Assembly (NCBI GenBank): GCA_030159075.1
Contig: BROG01000234.1
Coordinates: forward strand, 62,001 to 126,000
Reading direction: 5' to 3'
Length of the DNA: 64,000 nt
Source of the DNA: Atrina japonica
Taxonomy: Eukaryota > Mollusca > Bivalvia > Pterioida > Pinnidae
Position 1 is the stretch's first letter, and each line of letters begins with the position of its first letter. The translations under genes and the position numbers were made by a program. The notes under the pieces were generated by a model that made no database searches, was not told the origin of the DNA, and was given only the letters and a program-made list of their open reading frames with translations. Positions 45,620-57,732 of the stretch are shown here, piece after piece.

Positions 45620-45855
45620 GTTTTTTTGTTGTTTATGCCACACTCAACAATTTTTCAGTCATATGGTGGCCACCAATTTTTAATGGTGGAAGATAGAACT
45701 CTGAAGAGACCACCAGCCTTCCACAAGTAAACTGGAAAAACATTCACACAAAATCAGCAAATGTTCCAGCAGTGCACGCACCTTTGCTGATCAGGGGTGA
45801 GAGACTTCATGGTTTAAAGCATGTTGCTCTAACCTCTCTGCCATAAAGGCCCCTC
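45620..45855 (-). mobile_element. SINE-2 copy, minus orientation
   Basis: From the tail side it reads TGCCACACTCAACAATTTTT, CAGTCATATGGTGGCCACC, GACCACCAGCCTTCCACAAG, GTGAGAGACTTCATGG. On minus the right end reads TATGGCAGAGAGGTTAGAGC, a tRNA-like head. The tail-side domain (CACTCAACAATTTTTCAGTC) parallels that of SINE-1 (CACTCAAGAATCTTTCACTC), so the families share a 3' domain. Confidence 0.75.
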
Positions 45856-48798
45856 TTTTGTACAGGAGACCTGATTTTGTTCCATCTGTTTTGTTGTTTT
45901 TTAACATTCTTATTCGACTTGACAATTTTTTCTTATAAAGATAAAGTGAGCTATATGATTTTAGTCTAGTGCATGTAGACAAGTGGCAATGCGGGACCTT
46001 CATACCAAGTACATGACTGTACTTATGCTGTTTACTTGTTGCAAAGGAGCTGCATCCAGTATCTGGTCTGACCTCAGCTTGGATTTGAATCTATAATTCT
46101 CTTTAAGCAAATCAAATTATAAAGAGACTTGATATAAGTACCTGTATTACTGGTATATCATGAAATGGTCATCTTAATAATTATGTCTTACATCAGAGTT
46201 GAACTGCATTTTGTTGTTCCATCCCTGTACGCTTGTAAGCCTGATATTTCTAGGCCATTAACAGGTATGTAATTTGTAATGCAGTAACCAGTTTACAGTG
46301 TATAGGAGGTTTTCTATTAGAGATGATTAATTTGTTGTTTCTTTGTGTCCGACTCACCATACTTCACAAATGTACTGTTTCACATTTAGAGTTGCCCTCT
46401 ATTTTTGATATCAATAAGGTCAAGTTAACTTCACTGCAAGCTTGTATTATGACTTGCTCAGATGAAGGTATACATACACTTACATATGTAACAGTGTAGG
46501 TTATATGGGTCGTAGATGGTTAACATTTGATATAAATACATAGCTATCATTTGTTAGGTGTTCTACTTGACTTTGAACCATTGAAGTTCTGGTAGTACAT
46601 GCCATGTCTTTTTATTTAATTCATTTTAAATCTCGCAAATTTTCATTGTATTTATATCGTAAAATTGAAGATAGTTTGTGCAGAAAATATAAATATTTGA
46701 AAAATTATCAAAATGTTATCATAATAGTACATTGTATATAGTCTTCAAAAGAAAAAAAATATTTTGGTAGTAAAAAATGTATGTCAAACAAAATATGTCT
46801 CAAACATACACAACTCTTTTGTCATCAGGTTTTCTTTTATGTCCAGATACAGAGTTTAATGTGTTCAGTGATGTAAATTTGACAGAAAAAATTACCCACA
46901 ACCAATTTTTAATCATAAATTTCATTTATTTTAACTTAAAAGATAAGATTCAAAATACAGAAACTATAAAAAGATGAAATTTATTATATGGATGTCATGG
47001 TCATTTTTTGGTTTTTGGTGAAGAATGAAATTAATGTAATAATAATAATAATAAAAAAGAATTAAAATGTGTTTTTGTGATCTATTTTTCGTATGATTTT
47101 TAATTATTGAAATACATATCCTTTTGAATTTTATAGGGTAACAATTGTTTCCTGAAAAATTTTGTTCCGGTATTTGAATTTGCAAAATAGGATATGTAAA
47201 ATGATTGTCAATTCGTCATTGGCCAAAACCACACTTAAATCCTTGGCAAATACATAAGTGTTGTCAAATCAAATGCATCAAAGTAACGAAAATTAAAATG
47301 GACAGTCACAGAAGCAAAAAAAGTTGTTCTCGTCCATTCTCAAATTACATTTTTAAAATCCACACATGTTCAAATTTCTGAAACATAAAAATATCATCTC
47401 CCCCCCTCCCACTCCATATTATCCTAAGGATACTTTTCTCAACCATTTGTTCAAATATTCCTTCCCATAAAAACTCTTTTTAAGGAACCACTGCCAGTGG
47501 CAAATGGCATGGTCTCTCAAGACACAGGAGTATGACCTTGACACTGAAAGTGATAATTGGGGGATTTTTCAGGCTGACATGTCAGTTATCTAAGTTGACA
47601 CTAAAAAATGATGATTTGTTGTTGACACTGGACAAACTGATCATATAATTGTGACATTTCATGTTGCAAATGATAAATAATCTCTCCATTGAAACTATGT
47701 AAACATTACTTTAGATGTAAAGATCTGGAAGGCTATTCAAACTAGCATCTCTTACTCAAGTGAAAATTACTCTATATAATAGCTGCATTGTTTACTGTGA
47801 AAGTTCATTTTGAAGTATTAAGTGTATTAATGTTTAACTTGTTATTAAAACTATAAACAATGGACAATGGCTTCAGAATTTATCATTTCTTATAAACAAC
47901 TTCTTCAAAGTTAACATTGTAGATGTCCAAGTGATTGTGGACTTTTTTAACTTTATATGAAATACTTAAATGTCACATGCCTTTATATCTGATACAGACA
48001 GTTAAGATTGGTGGCTGAGCTCTTGCTATACATGATCTGATACAGATGTTCTGTATCCTTGAAAGCAGGACACTTTAAAGAAGCCTCAATACATGGTGAT
48101 AAGCCATCACATAGGTCAAAATTTGTGGCATTTCTCCTATAGGTGGTCATATTCACATAAATGAAAAAATCAGTCCTTGTATATATTTTACATACAGTAT
48201 ATCTAATACAGACAGCTACAGTGGACATACAGTATATGTAGCCCAGTAACCACACACTTGTATGCAGTTGAAATATAAATCTTTACCAGTCAAACCTATA
48301 ACTGTTCCTTTTCTAAGTATTTCATGTTAAAAGAGAAGATCACAGGTCATAAATTAGGATGTGACTTGGTTAACCAGATCAACCCTACAACCCATAATAG
48401 ACTGGTCTAAACAATAGATACGAACATACTATCTAGATATTTAGGGATGGAAGGATTAAGAGTCTCAGTGTTATAATAGACATGACACAAGAAGGAAATA
48501 GGAAGTAATGTCATGAGTCTTTATAGAGCACAGATCCTTTATGGCATTTGGCTAACTCTTTGTAATGTGACTTAGTGAACCCTTTCAACCCTACAGACCA
48601 TAAATAGACTATAATCCCAAACCTTCTCCTTTTCCACAATAAATATCACCTATTTAGTTATTGTTTAATAATTAAGAAGTTATATTGTCTCTAAACAGAT
48701 TTGGGAAATCAGGCCTGAAAAAACAGCATATTTGAAAACTCAAAAGAAATAAGGCTTCACCATGGTCATCACAGATGGTGAATTTTTCATTTTTGAAT
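45856..48798. other. Intron-like sequence
   Basis: No exon supported. A MITE B remnant lies near 47440-47530 (AAGGAACCACTGCCAG, GCATGGTCTCTCAAG). An (AAT)n run is at about 47037-47053. Near 48367-48410 and 48573-48610 are AACC...TAGACTGGTCTAAAC-type pieces related to the MITE at 16338. Confidence 0.3.
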
Positions 48799-49010
48799 GT
48801 TATTTTACACCACACTCAACAAGTTTTCAGTCATATAGTTGCAGCCAAATTTTTTTGTGGGGGAGGAAAGAACCCGGGAAGAGACCACCAGCCTTCTGGC
48901 AAGTAAACTGGCAAACTTTCTCACAAAATCAGCTTATGTTCTAGCAAGACTCGAACCCGCGTAGACTGTAGATAAGAAACTTTATGGTTTAAAGCATGAT
49001 GTCATAAAAA
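48799..49010 (-). mobile_element. SINE-2 copy, minus orientation
   Basis: TTACACCACACTCAACAAGT, TTTCAGTCATATAGTTGC, GAGACCACCAGCCTTCTGGC, AAGTAAACTGGCAAACTTTC and GACTCGAACCCGCG follow the family order. GACTCGAACCC is a well-kept B-box complement. The head beyond it is truncated or diverged. Confidence 0.75.
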
Positions 49011-51166
49011 ATAATACAGTATGTCACTAGAAGTGTTACTGACATACAGGTTTTAGTATTATGTTTTATTGGACAGCTACATAAATGTCATAACAGTTTT
49101 ACTGTAAAAAATACAAATTCAAAAATTAAAGATTGATAAGACAAATGCCTACAGCACTGTACTTCTTCTTTAGTAATATAGCCAGGGTGGAGTGTACTTG
49201 TGATTTGTACACAGTTGTAATTAGCACAGGTACTATAAATAGTATACCTGTAAAACTTACAATGTACTGTAGAATATTTTTTTCTACTAACAGTTCAATA
49301 AGAGCTGACCAGGCTGATGGTTATTTAATACTTGTAAAATCATACATTTTGGTACAATTACAGCGGCATTGTATTACGCATTTGACAACTACATGTACAT
49401 GCAAATGCTATGAATAATGATGTAAAATTAAGCCTACAAACTTGACTGGACATACTGTACATGTACATTGGAGGAAGAATAAGGTTTCAGACATGCACAT
49501 GTAAATACAGCATACACATAAATACACATAGTGAAAACAGTGGTTTAACAGGAAAGGTCATGATAATTACAGCATTGCTGTTTGACCTTGGCAAGACACT
49601 GTGTGACTTTAAGAGGATATACCATTGGGTTGTCACCAAGGATATCAGTTTTGATCAGATCTTAATCTGCTTTGTACACACACACACTGATGGACAGAAC
49701 ATAAAATTGTTAAAAGAAAGATTCAGAGAGACAATAAAATGTGATTATTATTTGAAAATTGACCTTGGTTTCATATACAAGTAGATACTTACAAAGTTTA
49801 GAAGCTGCACATCAATTTCAACAGCTGGCACAGCTAAGCAGAAGTTTTCTCTGATCTCTGTACCTTGTAATCATAAACATACATCTATATTGCTCACCAT
49901 TAAGGTGCTGTTTTTACAAATTTGCCAGAAAATTTCATCTGATAAATTTGTTTAAGAACTTCACATCTTCCACACATTTGTTGAAATACTGCACTCTCCG
50001 ATTGAAATATATGTATATTTTAATGCCCCATTTTATTCTTATGGGCTCAGTATGAATGGGTTTAATTTAAAATTGTTGTGAAATTTATGTTGAAACAAAA
50101 CACATTTTTCACAAAGTTTCAGACCATTGTCTCTTCACATGATGAAATTTAATCCAACTTTCACCACAAGTTATGTCAAATTTTTGTTGTGTAGGGATTT
50201 TCTGGAATATTTTGTCCCATCTAATTATTCCAAAACATGTTGCAAATTACCCTGTGGAAGCAGAAATGCCACATTTTGCATATTTCATGATATTTACATC
50301 CCTATGGGCTAGTCACAAAACTTATTACTTTCAGTTTTATAGCTTTCATTTTCACTTTATAGTTTATCAAGTTAGTTACAAATGGCTTAGCAATTCTACA
50401 AAAGATGTTTGATTGAAATAGCATGAAGATTTTCATATGCATACTTGAAATTAGAGGAAAGAATGGTCCATGGGAAATGAAAATTTTATAATGTTTTTAC
50501 CATGTAAAGAATTTAACACAATATGATGGAAAAGAAATTAACTTTTTTCAATTATTCAGTTAATGAGTTTTTTGGCAAGCAATCTGAAGAGAAAATTCTA
50601 ATGATGTTTTTCATTTAATTCGCATCGTTCTTTCAAAATCATGAAAGTATGACTGCTTTGAATGAACTTATCTTCAGTTTTAACTTTCAAGAAATATGCA
50701 ATTTAAAGTTAGGTAATCAATTACTTGTATTATATGCTTAAAGTACATCTAACTTTTCTTTACATGAATACATTTGTGTTGTAATATTTTTATTAAGTCA
50801 GAAATTAGATACCTTATTGATTGTTTTCTTTAACATTGAACATTTGCCGGAAAAATTGTGTCAAATTAGAAGAAAGGTGTGAAGCAGGTGTAATGCAGCC
50901 CTGTTTTGTGTCTGATGTGGTATTTTACTAATCATAATCTTGAGAGAAAGCAAGAAAATCTGAATCTCACCCGAACCCTCTCAAAATGATCTAATGTATA
51001 CCTAAAAGCAATGAACTCTTCTTGAAATCAATGATATAGGCTAGTTTAATAGAGTCTTTAAGGTGATTTATATAAAATGGAATCTTCAAATCATTGTTAA
51101 AGGACAGCCTAAATACTGTATAGGAGTAAATTTATTTGGCCATTCATATCAGATACACATTCACAA
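49011..51166. other. Intron-like sequence
   Basis: AT-rich with no recognised repeat or exon. A 107-codon plus-strand frame at 49461-49784 lacks conserved features and is at the length expected by chance. Confidence 0.3.
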
Positions 51167-51258
51167 TTAACCCATTTACCCCTAAAGACACATTTGGACT
51201 GGTCTAAATCATTGATTTACACATGAGTCCATTGTTTTTTAGGGGTTGACGAGTTAAC
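51167..51258. mobile_element. Short MITE with TTAACCC ends (pairs with 16338-16421)
   Basis: TTAACCCATTTACCCCTAAA at the left and TAGGGGTTGACGAGTTAAC at the right are inverted. The core CACATTTGGACTGGTCTAAA and TGAGTCCATTG match the other copy. Confidence 0.65.
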
Positions 51259-51839
51259 AGTATCTTTAGTATGGTAATGCTGGTTTTAATGGTGCAACTT
51301 GTTATATACTGGTATGTATAAATGAAGATTACACTGTTTTCTGTGTAATCAAGGATTTAATCACATCTAGATTTGACATGTCAGTTAGCCTTTGCTTAGA
51401 TACTTTAATCTTGGCCACAATTTCTGATCCATGAGGGATATGAATTACATGTACACCTGACAAGACCTGGCCATTGGCATTGAAATATGTGACCTTGACT
51501 TATATTTGACCTACTTTTCAAGATTTTCTCTTGTCTTTAACTTTTTTACTGTCTTTAAGACATCAGTGTTTCAAAAATGTATTTTGTTGAGGGGAAACAG
51601 GCATGTCATATCTTTCATTGTGCATTAATTAGAAAAGAGGGTGATCTTATCTTTGACTTTTTTTTTTAAATTTCTGGAAAACTTCAGGGTTTTTTTCAGT
51701 AGCACAATGTTTATGTATGGCTGTAAACTATTAGGTAGATCTATTTACTTTTAAAACTGTCATTTGACTCCTGCAAACTTTTTTTTACCTGTATGTCTGA
51801 CATCCTACAATGTACCCCTTGTCATTGCAATCACTAACT

Positions 51840-52760
51840 ATATACATGTATGTAACAATTTGTAAACTTATGTAAATATGTAAACTTTTCATAACTGTAT
51901 GTAAACTGGCCTTGAATGTAAATCTTGAGCCATATTTTATAATCATTATAAACTGTCCTCTGTATGTAAACTGGACTCGAAGATCATTCTTGATATGTAT
52001 CATACAACATCATGCCATAAGTTCATGAACAAACATCATTTTCGCATTACTTTCTGTGTAAAACAATCTTTTTGAAATAGTCTGTTTTCTTAAAATTTTC
52101 AACAATTACAGATTGATCTCCTAACATTTTAATTTGAACATGGTTGTTAAATGGGAATTTTACATTATACATCCATTTATTCTTTCTTGGTGAATTTTGC
52201 AACATCATATCCTTTTATTCTTAGTAAATCACTCCAAGATAAAACTAAATATTTTGTCATAGAGAAAATATGTTGTCTCTTGAAATTTTAGTATTTCAAG
52301 AAGAAACTCTATGGATTAAGCTCTAAGACAATGAAATTTAGAAGAAATTGGTCAAAAAACTTACCCAGGAGAATAATCTAAAGAAATATAATTTTACATA
52401 GAAAGCAATGGGAAAATAATGTTTGTTCATAAACTTATGGCACTATACTGTACATGATCATTGTAAACTGTCCTTCTCTGTACGTAAACTGTCCTTCACT
52501 GTATGTAAACTGTCCTTCTCTGTATGTAAACTGTCCTTCACTGTATGTAAACTGGTTGTTCCATAATCTTTAGCTTTATACTCATTGTAAATTGTCCTTC
52601 ACTGTTTGTAAACTGCCCTTCAATGTCTAAGTTATCAATTTCCTATTTACTTTTGGTAAACTTTTCTGTCAGTAATTTTGAATTCCATAATTATGTGTAA
52701 ATTGCCAATCATTACTTATAAACCATCTGTAAATTGGTCATTATGTAAACTTTTCATGAT
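51840..52760 (+). repeat. Degenerate TGTAAACTGTCC minisatellite split by a Tc1-like MITE
   Basis: TATGTAAAC(T/A)-type words recur through 51840-51985 and 52453-52760. The best-preserved section, 52467-52554, has four 21-bp units of ACTGTCCTTC(T/A)CTGTATGTAA. The array is interrupted by the element at 52003-52452. Confidence 0.8.
52003..52452. mobile_element. Tc1/mariner-like MITE with ~50-60-bp TIRs and TA target sites
   Basis: The left end from 52014 (GCCATAAGTTCATGAACAAA) and the complement of the right end (GCCATAAGTTTATGAACAAA, ending at 52441) match at about 45 of 50 positions. Weaker similarity continues outward to TACA (52003) and TGTA (52452), placing the element between TA dinucleotides as expected for Tc1/mariner. 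At 450 bp, with no open frame, it is non-autonomous. Confidence 0.85.
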
Positions 52761-53087
52761 TACCACAAAAAAGGAATCAAATTTTGAAGTATATTGATTT
52801 CCAATGTCATATTTTTGCTTTTTGTAGCTTATTACACAAAATCTACATCTTTAGTACCAAGATAGTTATTGGATTTACAGTACCATATGCCAGGGAAAGA
52901 GAAAAAATGGAATGAATATTGGAAATAATTGATTGGAACTAAACAAAATTCTGTGAAAAGGACATTGGCAACACATAACATTATATAATGTCTTGAATTT
53001 TTCATGTTAGTACAGAATACAATTCAAGCCAATCGATTGCTTGACCAAGATAATTATAGACTTTCATTTTAAATCCTCTAGAACTAC

Positions 53088-53549
53088 AATGGAACCTTAC
53101 CTAAAGACCATCTCAGTTAGGTTTGGTTTGTTTATTGTTGTTTAATGTCCCACTCAAGAATCTTTCACTCATATGGAGAAATCACCAAATGCCGGTGAAG
53201 GGCTTCAAATTTTGGGCTACGCTCAGCACTTACGGCCATTGAGCAGTGATGGTTCTTTAACATGCAACACCTTCTGTGACACTGGACCTTGAGTTTTACT
53301 GTCTCATCTGAAGGACAGGAGACCAACCTGCCACCGGCTGGACTCCAACTCATGACCAAGAGTTGAGCGTGCTACCGGCTGAGCCAAGCCTGTTCCTCGG
53401 TTAGGTAACCACCTCACAATTCAGACCATAAATATTTGGTCCTTTGATAAATAATTTACCAAATACAGAACCTCACTTAAGAGACCATCTCACTAATCAG
53501 ACCACATTGAGTCAGTCAGTAAGGTGGTCATAATAGTGATACTCCACTA
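53088..53549. mobile_element. MITE family B, interrupted by a full-length SINE
   Basis: Left piece 53088-53121 (ATGGAACCTTACCTAAAGAC) and right piece 53407-53549 (AACCACCTCACAATTCAGAC through AAGGTGGTCATAATAGTG, ACTCCACT). Removing the 275-bp SINE and one 10-bp duplication leaves 177 bp, essentially the 178 bp of the intact copy at 23999-24176. Confidence 0.88.
53122..53396 (-). mobile_element. Full-length SINE-1 (275 bp), minus orientation, 10-bp TSD
   Basis: On plus it reads from the tail (TTGTTTATTGTTGTTTAATG, TCCCACTCAAGAATC) through CCGGTGAAGGGCTTCAAAT and GGCCATTGAGCAGTGATGG to the head (complement of TCAGCCGGTAGCACGCTC). TCAGTTAGGT (53112-53121) and TCGGTTAGGT (53397-53406) are the target duplication with one mismatch. 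Confidence 0.88.
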
Positions 53550-54329
53550 TTTTTTATTTATCTTTTTATGAGGGAGGGAAGGGTAACGATTAGGAATATT
53601 TCATCATCTACAGATTTAAATAATTTATAATCAGTTACTGTATCTTGTAGCAGTGATATTCTGTTTATATTTCAAAAAGACATTTCTTACTGCTTTTTAT
53701 GAGTATAAATGAATTTACATGTAGTTTAATACACAGATTGAATTGTTACTAGGTTTCCAGCCATTTATGATTGGTCATATAACACTGTCATATACCATGT
53801 CAATAAATATCTCACAGAGCAATATTTTTATCCTGGTTGAATTTTTTGGGATGATTTTATTATCAGTCTCATTGTAAATATTCCCTGACATGTCGTAACT
53901 GCAGGAATTTTCTTTGTCAGACATGACCATCTGGAGGTTTAGTTTTATCATGTAATACAGATGACTGTATTGTATTAAAATCAAGGCCTCAAGTCACCAC
54001 TAGATTTACTCAATACTCAAGTTTTACTTTACTAATTTGACCATTTTATTGATGTTTTAAACCTCTGGATATGACTGACTGGAAAACTTGTTACTATTAT
54101 TTTCTCCATTCACATAAAACATATTGGGTCAAATTTATGATTTTTTTTCATAGAAATTAGAAAAGACCTTGAGTGTGGTATTCTAAATTTGAGCATGTAC
54201 TCAAATATTTTTCAATATTTCTGAAGTTTTCTTTGAATGAGCAATACTTTTTATTATTATTTACATTTGAATGCCATAAATATGCAAACATGCCCATTTG
54301 AAGCATGGATTCTGTGGAGCCTAATGTAT

Positions 54330-55110
54330 CTTGAAGTTATTCTTCTGTACTGTTGTTGAGCCCCAATGGTGAGGTCATTCTTCTATAGACTATATCTCCT
54401 GTTGTGATCCCCACTATTAAAGTCATTTTTCTATAGACTATATACTGTCATTGAGCCCCACTATTGAAGTTATTCTTCTATACTGTCATTGAGCCCCACT
54501 CTTGAAGTTATTCTTCTATACTGTCATTGAGCCCCACTCTTGAAGTTATTTTTCTGTACTGTTGTTGAGCCCCACTCTTGAAGTTGTTCTTCTGTACTGT
54601 TGTTGAGCCCCACTCTTGAAGTTGTTCTTCTATACTGTTGTTGAGCCCCACTCTTGAAGTTGTTCTTCTGTACTGTTGTTGAGCCCCACTCTTGAAGTTG
54701 TTCTTCTGTACTGTTGTTGAGCCCCACTCTTGAAGTTGTTCTTCTTCTGTACCCCACCCTGAAGTTGTTCTTCTGTAGCCCCACTCTTGAAGTTGTTCTT
54801 CTGTACTGTTGTTGAGCCCCACTCTTGAAGTTGTTCTTCTGTACTGTTGTTGAGCCCCACTCTTGAAGTTATTCTTCTGTACTGTTGTTGAGCCCCACTC
54901 TTGAAGTTGTTCTTCTGTACTGTTGTTGAGCCCCACTCTTGAAGTTGTTCTTCTGTACTGTTGTTGAACCCCACTCTTGAAGTTGTTCTTCTGTACTGTT
55001 GTTGAGCCCCACTCTTGAAGTTGTTCTTCTATACTGTTGTTGAGCCCCACTCTTGAAGTTGTTCTTCTGTACTGTTGTTGAGCCCCACTCTTGAAGACAT
55101 TCTTCTATAC
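54330..55110. repeat. Minisatellite, 38-bp unit, about 20 copies
   Basis: The unit contains TTGAGCCCCACTCTTGAAGT and TGTTCTTCTGTACTGTTG; consecutive GAGCCCC starts, for example 54567 and 54605, are 38 bp apart. Units at the left (54340-54520) are more diverged, and one block near 54741-54780 holds shortened units. Because 38 is not a multiple of three and the unit lacks minus-strand stops, all three minus frames are open, producing overlapping frames of up to 180 codons with a 38-residue period. These are by-products. Confidence 0.95.
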
Positions 55111-56122
55111 TGAATTCATACCTTAAATAAGGAATGATTGTTCATTATGGCAGTGCAGAATCATTGCATACAGGATGGGGTAACTGGATACTGTATGAGG
55201 CTGTATGAAATCAAATTCACTTTACATGAAAATTACGTCATTAGATATGCCATGGAATACCTAAAATTTTGATTCAAAAATTATCTTAAATGACAAGTCA
55301 ATTTTTATGTTTTGTTACTGAAGTATTTGTAACATAAAAGGTCACCTTTGTTGTTTTATCATGTGAATTGAGATGTAACAGAAAGATTAAATGTTACAAA
55401 TTTTGTACTTTTTGTAATGATAAAAAAATTGACTGTCTCCTACTCATTTGCTTTGATTTTATTTTTGGGTATTTATATAACAACCATTCGACCTTAATGA
55501 ACTTGATGCTCTTTGCACACAGTAACTGGTGTATGTACTGGTACATGTGTAGATGCTGTAAGCCTTAGTATTTTTGTTGACTGCATGACAACATCAGTTT
55601 ACCCAGTGTCTGTCAGATTGTCCTAAAATGGAAAGGTCCCGATTCTGTTTTTAGGATATTAAAAGATTAGTTTCCTCTATGCTTTTTCATGCCAATTTAA
55701 AGTCTAGAATAGCTAGTTTGGATACTGTATTCAAGTGAGATAATGCAGTACAGATAATGCAGTGCAAACATGACTCTCTTCTTATATAATAAAGTCTATA
55801 GGTTTAGGGTCAATTTGAAAGGGTTTTTAAGTAGGAATTCCATTTATTGACTTAAACTTTTCCATTTTAATGACTTCTTCTCAAAAACAACCGGACTAGA
55901 TTTTGGCGAGGAGTTTGGTGTTTGGAAGGTCTTCAAGTTTGCAAAAAAATGGACAAGTATTTGGATCCAAAAGAAGTCAAAATGGTAAAAACATCTGTAA
56001 ACCCATGAAAAACATACCCATATCAATATCTATAGAATTTGTGAATGGAATTGAAATCTGTTCTATAATGAGCCAGTACTTTTTGTCTAATATTTGTATA
56101 ACTTTTTTTGTTATATTTTCAG
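55111..56122 (+). other. Intron-like sequence
   Basis: AT-rich, no repeat recognised, ending in the strong pyrimidine tract and acceptor TTATATTTTCAG at 56122. Confidence 0.3.
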
Positions 56123-56192
56123 GCTTTTCAATCATACCTCGATGTGTCTAGATGCAGTTATCGTAACTTGCAACCCATGGTCAGTAGAACAG
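56123..56192 (+). other. Candidate exon with strong splice sites, 70 bp
   Basis: TTTTTTTGTTATATTTTCAG precedes it and ACAG|GTGTGTAT follows. The segment is less AT-rich than its flanks. Two frames are open: AFQSYLDVSRCSYRNLQPMV followed by SRT (phase 0 to 1), and LFNHTSMCLDAVIVTCNPWS followed by VEQ (phase 2 to 0). The third contains TAG. Direct joining to the 37088-37160 exon, which ends in phase 1, would read into that stop, so at least one intervening exon is needed if both belong to one coding sequence. It could also be a noncoding exon. Product unknown. Confidence 0.4.
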
Positions 56193-56274
56193 GTGTGTAT
56201 AACTAGAATCCGTTAAAACTTAAATGTAGTGTCTGTCAGATATAGTAAGGGGTCACTTTTGAGCAAAATATTAA

Positions 56275-56745
56275 AATTGCCATAGCATTGCAGTAATCTG
56301 AAATTTTATTGTAATGGTGTTGCAATAGTACTGTGAGGATGTTGCAGTAGTCTAAACAAGTATTGCCATGGTGTTGCAGTGGCCTAAATAAGTATTGTGA
56401 TAGTGTTGCAACAGTCTGAATAAGTATTGCAATAGTAGTATTAGTACTGTGATAGTGCTGCAACAGTATTGTGATAGTGTTGCAACAGTCTGAATAAGCA
56501 TTGCAGTATAACTGTGATAGTGTTGCAACAGTCTGAATAAGTAAATCAAAAGTATTGTAATAGTGTTGCAACAATCTGAATAAGTATTTCAATAGTACTG
56601 TGATAGTGCTGCAACAATATTGTGATAGTGTTGCAACAGTCTGAATAAGTAAATCAAAAGTATTGTGATAGTGTTGCAACAGTCTGAATAAATATTGTAA
56701 TAGTCTGAATAAGTATTGGTAGTGTTATAGTAGTGTAAATAGATA
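56275..56745. repeat. Minisatellite of GATAGTGTTGCAACAGTCTG units, ~32 bp and longer
   Basis: ATAGTGTTGCAACAGTCTGA followed by ATAAGTATTG recurs about a dozen times, with GTACTGTGATAGTGCTGC and AAGTAAATCAAAAGTATTG variants that alternate to give a larger period of about 110 bp. The left end (56275-56400) is more diverged. The 147-codon minus frame here is a by-product. Confidence 0.9.
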
Positions 56746-57344
56746 ATGTAATTGTATCATGATACTGACCAACTATAACAACAGTACTTGACACCCATTA
56801 TTTTGAAATTATTGACTTAATTCATTTTATAACTCACACATATGGCTACTATATTGGTTTTCCCCCAGTCTATGTGAATTTCTATAACAGTGCATGAAAT
56901 AATACATATACTTCTATTTGTAATATTAATTTAAATTTTCCGTTTTATCTAATTTATTAAAAAATACTCATAATTCAACAATCTTAATGTTATGTATGCA
57001 TGAAATTATGATTATTGAAAACTATAGATAGCCTAACACACTATTGTTGTGGTCTTTTGCAATGTCATTTTACTAGTGCTATAGTTCTGTTGGAGGGTAT
57101 ACTATTGCATTGCATTGAAAGTTCAGTGTATTGTTACACCCCTTGTAAAATTGATAATCATGTAATTGAAGTATATATATATAAAGTTTCTTTTACTTAT
57201 CTGAAACATTGAGACCCCCTATGGTTTAGTTTTGCTATATCACTTACATGTACAAATGAAAATTGTTTTGTTGGCCTTTAATATACATATATTCTTTGTA
57301 CCAAGCAAATCTTTAGATGCCATTTTCAATACAGTGTTGTGGGA

Positions 57345-57500
57345 TTATCTGCCATGGGTGTTGATCTAAAATCCATTAAGGGTGTTGATCTAAAATTCAT
57401 CATGGATGTGAATCGAAAATCTATTATTGGTGTGGATCTAATAATATCCATTATAAGTGTAGATCGAAAACTCATTATAGATGTAGATCTTTTTGAGTAA
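57345..57500. repeat. Minisatellite, ~27-bp unit, about 6 copies
   Basis: Units follow the pattern GGTGTTGATCTAAAATCCAT then TAAG or similar; the GTGTTGATC/GTGTGGATC/GTGTAGATC marker recurs every 27 or so bases. Copies are diverged. Confidence 0.8.
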
Positions 57501-57732
57501 TTTGATGCATTGCACATCCGTATATACAAATTTATTCCACTAAATCTTCTAAAAAATGAAATAATTGAAGTTTAGATATGACCTGAAGATGATTGCTGGC
57601 TTTGAGATGTATCAAACAGCTTGCAGTGGTCTAGTTGTATTGCGCTTTAATCATAAGGATAAAGTCTGGGGTCATACCTAAGACATTGAAGAAATGGTCG
57701 TGAATGTTCCTTGGCATCAGCACACAGCATAA

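Noticed and set aside
54508..55050. 180-codon minus-strand reading frame, the longest complete one
   Set aside because: It lies wholly in the 38-bp minisatellite, and all three minus frames are open as a necessary result of a stop-free unit not divisible by three.
56236..56679. 147-codon minus-strand frame rich in Leu, Gln, His and Thr
   Set aside because: It is a translation of the GTTGCAACAGTCTG minisatellite.
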